Positions 1 to 4,501 of a stretch of 6,070 nucleotides of DNA are shown piece by piece. Below the pieces are notes generated by a model. The model saw only the letters and a list, made by a program, of their open reading frames with translations, searched no databases and was not told where the DNA came from. This DNA is from Bacillota bacterium (GTDB lineage Bacteria > Bacillota > GCA-003054495 > Carboxydocellales > JAJZTU01): positions 1-6,070 of the forward strand of contig JAJZTU010000210.1 of assembly GCA_021848765.1 (NCBI GenBank). Reading direction: 5' to 3'. Every line of letters starts with the position of its first letter. The first letter of the stretch is position 1. The position numbers were made by a program, and so were the translations under genes.

Positions 1-130
1 CAGAGCACTTTTTGCATTGGTAACACCGGCTGATTGGTTGCCCTGTTTGCTCCTGGAGTATCTGAAGCAGGTTATCTTTTGGCTGCCACTGGGGCATGCT
101 GCTGAAATCTTGAAGTTCAAGGTTTTCCAT
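1..130 (-). CDS. hdrC: Heterodisulfide reductase subunit C-like iron-sulfur protein, N-terminal fragment
   Basis: This is a partial gene that reads leftward off the window: 43 codons from an ATG at 130. The peptide begins MENLELQDFSSMPQW and ends ISRCYQCKKCS. The CxxCxxC run at its end is the beginning of a [4Fe-4S] cluster motif, and QPISxCYQCxKC is typical of HdrC subunits and their relatives, which pass electrons between HdrB and HdrA in soluble heterodisulfide reductase complexes. The start is well supported: AAAGGAGGT (about 136-144, minus strand) lies 5-6 bases before the ATG. A good sigma-54 promoter lies about 60 bases upstream, and a sigma-54 activator gene precedes it on the same strand. 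In anaerobic Firmicutes such genes usually head hdrCBA or hdr-flx type operons; that is inference, since only the start is visible. It could instead be another HdrC-like dicluster ferredoxin domain protein. Confidence 0.8.
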   Translation of the reverse strand, partial: MENLELQDFSSMPQWQPKDNLLQILQEQTGQPISRCYQCKKCS

Positions 131-135
131 GGTCA

Positions 136-143
136 ACCTCCTT
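136..143 (-). promoter_or_regulatory. Ribosome binding site of the HdrC-like gene
   Basis: AAGGAGGT on the minus strand, five bases before the ATG at 130. It is a near-perfect Shine-Dalgarno match and fixes the start of a gene of which only 43 codons are in the window. Confidence 0.85.
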
Positions 144-176
144 TCATTTTCTTTGCCGGTCTGAAGGTGTTATTCT

Positions 177-190
177 TTGCCAATTGGCAA
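177..190. repeat. 14-bp perfect palindrome at the predicted transcription start
   Basis: TTGCCAATTGGCAA is its own reverse complement. It covers roughly -9 to +5 relative to the start predicted from the sigma-54 promoter at 192-207, so it overlaps the region that must melt. It could be an operator for a repressor or simply chance; nothing else in the window shares the sequence. Confidence 0.5.
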
Positions 191-191
191 T

Positions 192-207
192 TGCAAGAAA
201 CTTACCA
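192..207 (-). promoter_or_regulatory. Sigma-54 (-24/-12) promoter for the HdrC-like operon
   Basis: On the minus strand the sequence is TGGTAAGTTTCTTGCA. Against the sigma-54 consensus TGGCACG-N4-TTGCW it has the invariant GG and GC with the required ten bases between them, and only two mismatches (T for C and A for C in the -24 block). Transcription would start near 181, giving a leader of about 50 bases before the HdrC-like ATG. Enhancer-like repeats lie upstream and a sigma-54 activator is encoded just beyond, which makes a chance match unlikely. Confidence 0.8.
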
Positions 208-286
208 GTTTTTTGTTCTGGACAGGTTAAACAAACAAAAAACCCTAAAAAAGAGGGCACTGCAGGATAATTCAAACAAATATAGA

Positions 287-338
287 GCAAAACAGGACAA
301 TTTTATTCCCAAGGGAAATTTTGTCCACTTGTTTTAGC
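287..338. repeat. Long imperfect inverted repeat with GGACA/TGTCC half-sites
   Basis: The left arm (287-310) runs GCAAAACAGGACAATTTT then ATTCCC; the right arm (313-338) runs GGGAAATTTTGTCC then ACTTGTTTTAGC. The arms mirror each other around 311-312 with a few insertions, and GGACAA (295-300) pairs exactly with TTGTCC (321-326). Only two bases separate the arms, so a DNA-binding dyad is more likely than an RNA hairpin. Its centre is about 105 bp upstream of the sigma-54 -24 element, a usual enhancer distance, and the TGTCC half-sites resemble the repeat units at 361-469. Confidence 0.55.
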
Positions 339-360
339 AGGGTTACGTTAACTCCCCTGT

Positions 361-469
361 TGTCCGGCGACGTCCCGATTGTCCCATAAGTGTCTCATAA
401 CTGTCCCGGAAGTGTTTCACAAAACACTTCCCGGTTTTGTGCAACTGTGTCTCAATGGTGTCTCATCAT
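361..469. promoter_or_regulatory. Array of TGTCYCA direct repeats, candidate upstream activating sequence
   Basis: Four 11-base units sit head to tail without a gap: TGTCCCATAAG (380), TGTCTCATAAC (391), TGTCCCGGAAG (402) and TGTTTCACAAA (413). Two more follow at 448 (TGTCTCAATGG) and 459 (TGTCTCATCAT), also 11 apart. Weaker versions sit at 361 (TGTCCGG) and 371 (CGTCCCG). Eleven bases is about one helical turn, so the units face the same side of the DNA. The array is 150-260 bp upstream of the sigma-54 promoter at 192-207 and just downstream of the activator gene, which is where an enhancer for a sigma-54 activator is expected. That the neighbouring activator binds here is inference. Confidence 0.65.
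408..431. repeat. Perfect 10-bp inverted repeat inside the TGTCYCA array
   Basis: GGAAGTGTTT (408-417), four bases CACA, then AAACACTTCC (422-431). The left arm includes the start of the fourth direct-repeat unit, so here one direct-repeat unit is also part of a dyad, the arrangement expected for a dimeric Fis-type helix-turn-helix protein. It could also fold as a hairpin, but it has no T tract and lies in a likely untranscribed region. Confidence 0.6.
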
Positions 470-500
470 ATTTTTGCAAAGTACTCTTAAAAAAGTAGCG

Positions 501-589
501 GAGGATAAATGCGAATGACCAACCGGGCAGCGCCCCTGGTTGGCCATTTGCATTATCCAGCCACCACCGGTGGTGTCTGTTTTATCCTC
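501..589. repeat. Nested hairpins after the activator gene; possible atypical terminator
   Basis: Three elements are nested. The main hairpin has arms AATGCGAATGACCAACC (508-524) and GGTTGGCCATTTGCATT (538-554), matching at 15 of 17 positions around a GC-rich loop that can itself pair. GAGGATAAA (501-509) is the exact reverse complement of TTTATCCTC (581-589), which overlaps the activator stop codon. CACCACCGGTGGTG (562-575) is a perfect 14-bp palindrome. Read leftward, the main hairpin is followed after about eight bases by six Ts (494-489), so it may terminate the activator transcript, though the T run is further from the stem than in a standard intrinsic terminator. Confidence 0.55.
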
Positions 590-2669
590 ATTTATGGTCC
601 TCAGCCCGGCGTACTGCTTCCCCTCCAAGGTTAAACTCCTCCAGTTTGCGGTAGAGGGTGCTGCGGGAGATACCCAGCTCTTTCGCAGCATGGGTCAGGT
701 TGCCTTCATTGCGGTCAATAGCCTGCCGGATGGTCTCCCACTTCAGCTTTTTACCGTTCCTCCTGGCCTGGACCGGTACGGAGGCAGGAAAATCCGCCTG
801 ACTTTCAACAGGTGACCACATGCTCTCCAACAAACGTTTTGCACCGGTTTCCAGTAAATCGCCGGCTTTTACAGGAAAACCGGTACCCAGAAATTCATCA
901 GGCAGGGTATCCGGGGTAAGTATTTCTCCTCTGGCCACATTGATGGCCCTTTCAATAACATTTTCCAGTTCCCTGACGTTCCCCGGCCAATGATAACGCT
1001 GCAACAGGTCCAGGGTCTCCGGATGAATAACATTAACTTCCCTGCCCAAACGCCGGTTGATCTTCTCGATAAAGAAGCTGGTAAGAGGCAGAATGTCATC
1101 CTTGCGGTTCCTTAAAGGGAGCATATTGATGGTCAGGACATTCAACCGGTAGTATAAATCAGAACGGAAATTCTTCTTCTCCACCTCTTCCATAAGGTTA
1201 CGGTTAGTGGCGGCAATAACCCGCACATTCACCGGTATTACCTGCTGCCCTCCAATACGGACCAAGGTCTTTTCCTGCAAAACCCTGAGCAGGTTGGCCT
1301 GCATTTCCAGGGGCATCTCCCCAATTTCATCCAGGAAGATAGTTCCCCCGTCTGCCAGTTCAAATTTCCCCGGGCTGCCACCCTTTTTGGCCCCGGTAAA
1401 AGCGCCTTCGGTATACCCGAAGAGTTCACTGCCAATGAGGTCCCTGGGCAGCGCTGCACAGTTGATAGCGATAAAGGGTTCATTGGCGCGGCAACCGGCA
1501 TTATGAATGGCCTGGGCAAAGACTTCTTTCCCGGTGCCGCTTTCTCCCAGCAGCAGGACGTTTGAGGAACTGTTGGCTGCAGTTTTGGCCAACTGTACAG
1601 TTTTGAGATAGGCAGCATTCTTGCCGATTAAATCATCAAAGGTAAACTTCGCCCTTGCCCCCACCATCCGCTGGACCAACTGGCGTACCAATTTAATTTC
1701 CCTCAGGATGGCCACCACGCCTACCACTTTTTGCTGGGGATTGCGAATAGGCTGGCAGGTAATGGTGCAGTGAATCTTACCCTTAGGAGTATCTGCCTGA
1801 AACTCCTCATCGGAACATAAAGACCCGGACAACAAGGCCCTGCGGACCGGATTTCCCTCGCCCAGGATGTCTTCAACGGGCCGCCTCAGGCCTTCCTCAG
1901 TGGTAACCTTGATAATCCGGCCCGCCGCCCAATTGAGCCTGGTAACCATTCCCTGCTGGTCCACAGCAATCAACCCGTCAGAGATGGATTCTACTATAGC
2001 ATTTTGGTACCTGGTGATGACCATCAGGTTATCCAGGGCCTTGTTTACCTTGAGCTGGCCTTCGATAGCATCAATTGCTGCCACCACCATCCCCAGGGTG
2101 TGGGAATGCACTTTTTCAAAAGTACCGGTCATGCTCAAAGCGCCGGTTAGCCGCCCGGCGTGGTCCCTGATTGGCCCGGCGGAACAGGTCCAGGGGTGCA
2201 GGGCGGTCAGGAAGTGCTCAGCGGCAAAAACCTGCACCGGTCGCTGCAGGTACAGGGCCAGGCCGGTCGCGTTAGTACCGCTGCAGGCTTCGGACATACA
2301 AGCCCCCGGGACTAAATCATGTTCGGCAGCCAACTGGCAGGTATTTTGGTCACCCACACTCTCCAGGATTATTCCGTCCTGGTCAATTAAGGAAACTATA
2401 AAGCCTGAGCCCTGTACAAACTGGTACAGATTCCTCATGATGGGCGCAGAAATCTCCCATAATTCCCGCTTGGCCTCCCTGTGCTTTTCCAATTCTTCCT
2501 CATCAAGGGTAAAGAGCACACGGGAAGAATAGGGATTAATCCCGGCAGTAATACTTCTCTGCCAGGACTCCCCGATTTCCGGGCGCACCCATTCTGTGTT
2601 GACAGAACCCCAGGACACAAAATCCTGCCAGGCCGCATATAGCCTTTCCTTTAAATTGAGTAAAGGCAT
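588..2669 (-). CDS. Sigma-54-dependent transcriptional activator, AcoR-like (GAF-PAS-AAA+-Fis HTH)
   Basis: This 693-residue bacterial enhancer-binding protein uses ATP hydrolysis to open sigma-54 RNA polymerase promoters. Domains in order: an N-terminal segment (1-70); a GAF-type sensor (about 75-185) with PGACMSEACSGTNATG and EHFLTALHPWTCSAGPI, the pattern of acetoin-type AcoR regulators; a PAS domain (about 220-325, ISDGLIAVDQQG); the AAA+ domain with Walker A GESGTGKE (375-382), the sigma-54 contact loop GAFTGA (422-427), Walker B TIFLDEIGEM (443-452), the RSDLYYRLNV arginine-finger region and WPGNVREL; and a C-terminal Fis helix-turn-helix (about 656-677). All key ATPase residues are intact. 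The ATG at 2669 is chosen because GAGGT and AAGGGAG lie upstream and MPLLNLKERLYAAW resembles family N-termini; ATGs at 2690 and 2732 lack good ribosome sites. The ligand is unknown. Its likely target is the HdrC-like operon downstream on the same strand, which has a sigma-54 promoter and enhancer-like repeats. Confidence 0.95.
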   Translation of the reverse strand: MPLLNLKERLYAAWQDFVSWGSVNTEWVRPEIGESWQRSITAGINPYSSRVLFTLDEEELEKHREAKRELWEISAPIMRNLYQFVQGSGFIVSLIDQDGIILESVGDQNTCQLAAEHDLVPGACMSEACSGTNATGLALYLQRPVQVFAAEHFLTALHPWTCSAGPIRDHAGRLTGALSMTGTFEKVHSHTLGMVVAAIDAIEGQLKVNKALDNLMVITRYQNAIVESISDGLIAVDQQGMVTRLNWAAGRIIKVTTEEGLRRPVEDILGEGNPVRRALLSGSLCSDEEFQADTPKGKIHCTITCQPIRNPQQKVVGVVAILREIKLVRQLVQRMVGARAKFTFDDLIGKNAAYLKTVQLAKTAANSSSNVLLLGESGTGKEVFAQAIHNAGCRANEPFIAINCAALPRDLIGSELFGYTEGAFTGAKKGGSPGKFELADGGTIFLDEIGEMPLEMQANLLRVLQEKTLVRIGGQQVIPVNVRVIAATNRNLMEEVEKKNFRSDLYYRLNVLTINMLPLRNRKDDILPLTSFFIEKINRRLGREVNVIHPETLDLLQRYHWPGNVRELENVIERAINVARGEILTPDTLPDEFLGTGFPVKAGDLLETGAKRLLESMWSPVESQADFPASVPVQARRNGKKLKWETIRQAIDRNEGNLTHAAKELGISRSTLYRKLEEFNLGGEAVRRAEDHK

Positions 2670-2732
2670 GCTACCTCGCTCTCCCTTCATTAATGCGTAT
2701 GACCACTTATACTTTGTAATCACAATAAACAA

Positions 2733-2753
2733 GACCGGTCGATGGAACCGGTC
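2733..2753. repeat. ACCGGT inverted repeat upstream of the activator gene
   Basis: GACCGGT (2733-2739) and ACCGGTC (2747-2753) are exact reverse complements separated by seven bases; GACCGGTC at 2733-2740 is itself palindromic. It lies 64-84 bp before the chosen activator start and could be an operator or a small leader hairpin. No family can be named from it. Confidence 0.45.
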
Positions 2754-2836
2754 CGGTAAAAAACCTATAACTGTTAGGACCTGTATTCACAGGCTTAGAA
2801 TACCCTACCCTGTTGCCCATGGTCTTTCCCCCCATC

Positions 2837-2852
2837 AGCAAAAATGGTTCCG
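2837..2852 (-). promoter_or_regulatory. Weak sigma-54-like promoter facing the activator gene
   Basis: On the minus strand the sequence is CGGAACCATTTTTGCT. The GG and GC are ten bases apart and the TTGCT block is perfect, but three positions of the -24 block differ from TGGCACG. A transcript would begin near 2826, leaving a leader of about 157 bases before the activator ATG. It could mean the activator gene is itself sigma-54 dependent, but a chance match is quite possible. Confidence 0.3.
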
Positions 2853-3027
2853 GTCCCAAAGTCAAATATGTTTTGGCAATTCTTCTAGCAATACCAGTAT
2901 ATGCTGCTGAACCAGAACAGAGAAAGCCATTTTCCGTAAATTAGCAAAAATCCTTTCCCAGCGGCTTAAGTCCGGCAGGGAATTGTCCCAAGGTGGGAGA
3001 ATATAAATTAGAGATAATTTTTGCACC

Positions 3028-3033
3028 GGAGGG
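3028..3033 (+). promoter_or_regulatory. Ribosome binding site of the DUF3786 gene
   Basis: GGAGGG six bases before the ATG at 3040; it settles that ATG as the start. Confidence 0.8.
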
Positions 3034-3039
3034 TGAATT

Positions 3040-3651
3040 ATGACAAAAATATCAGTCCATGAAGAAGCCAGACAGGTTTTCCTAAGCAAGGACCCCGTTG
3101 AAATGGCCGGGAATGCCGGTGGCCGGTATGACCCGGCTACAGGTCAGATAAATATTCCCTACCTGGGCCAAATCTGCCGCGTAAACCGGGAGGCCAGGAT
3201 TACCCCCGATAATCCGGCTTTCCGTCTTTCCAGGAATGAAGTGACCTGCATCCTCCAGTATCTAGCCGGAGCAACCGGTTTGCCTCCCAGGAACACTTGG
3301 ATTTCCTTTCTGGAACTCCCTGACGGCCCCCACCACTTTGTCCTCTTTCAAAAAGAAGCTATGGAACCCCTGGCCAAAGCCTTTGGCTCGGACCTGGAGT
3401 CCTTTGCCCGCCTTGCTTTAGCTTTGGGTGGGCAGCCTCTGGACATGGGTGACAAAGGGTTTAGCCTTCAGGTACTGCCCAAGCTTTCCCTGGCCATGGC
3501 AGTTTGGGAGGGAGATGAGGAGTTCCCGGCCAAGGCCAATATTCTCTTTGACGCCGTGGCGCCCCAGTACCTGAGCACTGCTGCCCTATGGGTTTTGGGC
3601 ATTGAGGTGGCCGTGAGGTTTACCGACCAAAGCAGAATCGATTATCTTTAG
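3040..3651 (+). CDS. DUF3786 domain-containing protein, function unknown
   Basis: A 203-residue soluble protein with no signal peptide, membrane segment or cysteine metal motif. It matches the DUF3786 family pattern along nearly its whole length: GRYDPATGQINIPYLGQICRVN (about 28-49), the LQYLAGATGLPPRNTWISFLELPDG block (about 71-95), MEPLAKAFGSDLESFARLALALGGQPLDMGDKGFSLQVLPKLSLAMAVWEGDEEFPAKANILFDAVAPQYLST (about 108-180). The WEGDEEFP...NILFD run is the most characteristic part. The family is common in anaerobic bacteria and archaea and has no assigned reaction that I know of. The gene appears to be transcribed alone: the ilvN gene 100 bases downstream has its own promoter. It is divergent from the sigma-54 activator, so shared control from the intervening region is possible but not shown. 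Confidence 0.85.
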   Translation: MTKISVHEEARQVFLSKDPVEMAGNAGGRYDPATGQINIPYLGQICRVNREARITPDNPAFRLSRNEVTCILQYLAGATGLPPRNTWISFLELPDGPHHFVLFQKEAMEPLAKAFGSDLESFARLALALGGQPLDMGDKGFSLQVLPKLSLAMAVWEGDEEFPAKANILFDAVAPQYLSTAALWVLGIEVAVRFTDQSRIDYL

Positions 3652-3683
3652 AATCCGACCCTGAATTACCTGTGAGTAGATGG

Positions 3684-3713
3684 TTGACAAAGGCAAAAGC
3701 CAAACAATATAAT
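3684..3713 (+). promoter_or_regulatory. Sigma-70/sigma-A promoter of ilvN
   Basis: A consensus -35 TTGACA (3684-3689) and a consensus -10 TATAAT (3708-3713) are 18 bases apart. Transcription should start near 3720, leaving a leader of only about 30 bases. That is too short for a T-box or peptide attenuator, the usual control of branched-chain amino acid genes in Firmicutes. Confidence 0.88.
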
Positions 3714-3738
3714 ACCCGTAATAGCTACTTCATAGATT

Positions 3739-3744
3739 GGAGGT
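3739..3744 (+). promoter_or_regulatory. Ribosome binding site that decides the ilvN start
   Basis: GGAGGT seven bases before the ATG at 3752. An in-frame TTG at 3737 overlaps this site and so cannot be the start. Confidence 0.88.
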
Positions 3745-3751
3745 TACCACC

Positions 3752-4252
3752 ATGAAACACACATTAGCAGTACTTGTGGAAAATAAGCCCGCAGTGCTCA
3801 CTCATATCTCGGGACTTATCAGCAGAAGGGCCTTTAATATTCACAGCATTGCCGCCGGGGCTTCGGAGGACCCTGATATCACCAGGATTACCATAGTAGT
3901 AGAATGTGATAATAATGATGAACTTGACCAGGTCATCAACCAGTTGGCTAAGCTGATTAATGTCATTAAGATAGTTAATATGACCTCAGTGGAATCTATT
4001 AGCCGTGATCTAGCGCTGATAAAAGTCAAAGCATCCCCGGAAAGGCGTTCTGACATAGTAGATATTGTGGATATTTTCCGGGCTAAAATTGTGGATGTCA
4101 ATCGTGAGACCATGGTGATTGAACTTACCGGAGAAGAAGATAAGATTGATGCCCTCTGTGAGGTACTTAAGGACCATGGTATTGTAGAAATCGTACGCTC
4201 CGGAAAAATTGCCCTCTCCAGGGGGCCTGAGGCGGCGGCCAAGAATATTTAG
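3752..4252 (+). CDS. ilvN: Acetolactate synthase small (regulatory) subunit
   Basis: A 166-residue regulatory subunit of acetohydroxyacid synthase, which condenses two pyruvates, or pyruvate and 2-oxobutyrate, at the first step of valine, leucine and isoleucine synthesis. The subunit activates the catalytic IlvB chain and carries feedback inhibition by valine. Residues 2-76 form the ACT domain (TLAVLVENKPAVL, FNIHSIAAG, DPDITRITIVVE); about 83-158 form the conserved C-terminal domain (RDLALIKVKA, DIFRAKIVDV, IVRSGKIALSRG). Length is normal. Aligned without gaps to E. coli IlvH, the valine-site residues N11 and N29 are kept, but G14 is alanine and G27 is alanine. The gene stands alone between its own promoter and hairpin terminator, with no ilvB beside it, so its catalytic partner must be encoded elsewhere. 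It may be an extra copy; that is inference. Confidence 0.93.
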   Translation: MKHTLAVLVENKPAVLTHISGLISRRAFNIHSIAAGASEDPDITRITIVVECDNNDELDQVINQLAKLINVIKIVNMTSVESISRDLALIKVKASPERRSDIVDIVDIFRAKIVDVNRETMVIELTGEEDKIDALCEVLKDHGIVEIVRSGKIALSRGPEAAAKNI

Positions 4253-4258
4253 TTGCAT

Positions 4259-4292
4259 AAAGACCAAGCGGCAATTTTGCTGCTTGGTCTTT
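4259..4292 (+). terminator. Hairpin terminator after ilvN
   Basis: AAAGACCAAGC (4259-4269) pairs exactly with GCTTGGTCTTT (4282-4292), and three more pairs including one G-U close a six-base loop, for a 14-bp stem starting seven bases after the stop. The Ts are mostly within the stem and the following bases (AGCTTAGC) are not a T run, so termination may be moderate or it may act as an mRNA-stabilising 3' end. Confidence 0.7.
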
Positions 4293-4312
4293 AGCTTAGC
4301 TAATAAATCATG

Positions 4313-4350
4313 TGCATAAAATTGCAGACAAAGTTTTGAAAAATTATGCA
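4313..4350. repeat. TGCATAA inverted repeat upstream of the CoA-transferase
   Basis: TGCATAA (4313-4319) and TTATGCA (4344-4350) are exact reverse complements 24 bases apart; a third copy, TGCATAA, sits at 4254-4260 right after the ilvN stop. The spacing between outer ends is about three and a half helical turns. It may be an operator for the CoA-transferase gene, but in AT-rich DNA chance is possible. Confidence 0.35.
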
Positions 4351-4486
4351 GGAAAACTTGATTTTGTGTTAAATATACAATGTACTTGGTAAATTATCGT
4401 GGAAGGCGGTGGCTTTTTCAGGAGCGAGGGAGGTTATTCTAAGTGTAATTGGGGATTTTATGTCGGCTACAGAAAAACAAATTAAC

Positions 4487-4493
4487 AGGAGGG
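4487..4493 (+). promoter_or_regulatory. Ribosome binding site that decides the CoA-transferase start
   Basis: AGGAGGG eight bases before the GTG at 4502. The open frame extends upstream to GTG 4409 and includes ATG 4460, but neither has as good a site, and the family's usual length fits the GTG at 4502. Confidence 0.8.
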
Positions 4494-4501
4494 AATGTGG
4501 A

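Larger units (their letters stand above)
2733..3039. other. Divergent intergenic region
   Basis: This stretch separates the leftward activator from the rightward DUF3786 gene. It holds the ACCGGT inverted repeat, a small hairpin CCTGT-ATTC-ACAGG (2780-2793), a weak sigma-54-like site facing left (2837-2852), a TCCCA-AGG-TGGGA dyad (2987-2999), and TATAAA (3002-3007) as a possible -10 for the DUF3786 gene without a convincing -35. Open frames crossing it have no ribosome sites and no recognisable protein character, so I call no gene here. Confidence 0.6.
4293..4501 (+). other. Leader and promoter region of the CoA-transferase gene
   Basis: This roughly 210-base stretch must hold the promoter, but none is convincing: TTGATT (4369-4374) with TGTACT 17 bases on is the best housekeeping-type pair, and it is weak. 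It contains the TGCATAA repeats. Two Shine-Dalgarno-like purine blocks are present: GGGAGGT (4428-4434), eight bases before a GTG that is followed at once by TAA (4443-4448), and AGGAGGG (4487-4493), which serves the CoA-transferase. Confidence 0.4.

Noticed and set aside
17..337. Plus-strand open frame of 106 codons
   Set aside because: It is antisense to the HdrC-like start and crosses the sigma-54 promoter and dyad; there is no ribosome site and its composition is not protein-like.
361..469. CRISPR array
   Set aside because: The repeat units are 11 bases and abut one another with no spacers, so this is a protein-binding site pattern rather than a CRISPR array.
1867..2532. Plus-strand open frame of 221 codons inside the activator gene
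   Set aside because: It is an antisense shadow of the GAF and PAS coding region, with no ribosome site and no recognisable domain.
2874..2890. TGGCAATTCTTCTAGCA as a plus-strand sigma-54 promoter for the DUF3786 gene
   Set aside because: GG and GC are 11 bases apart instead of ten, and the -12 block reads TAGC rather than TTGC; sigma-54 does not tolerate that spacing well.
2862..3089. Minus-strand open frame of 75 codons across the divergent intergenic region
   Set aside because: It begins inside the DUF3786 gene, lacks a ribosome site, and has no recognisable features.
3690..3751. T-box or attenuator leader before ilvN
   Set aside because: The promoter at 3684-3713 leaves only about 30 bases of leader, too short for either.
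3737..3751. TTG at 3737 as the start of ilvN
   Set aside because: The codon overlaps the Shine-Dalgarno GGAGGT that serves the ATG at 3752, and IlvN proteins begin at the position of that ATG.
4311..4326. TGTGCATAAAATTGCA as a sigma-54 promoter for the CoA-transferase
   Set aside because: The TTGCA block fits, but the -24 block lacks the required GG at the right spacing, and no enhancer-like TGTCYCA repeats are nearby.
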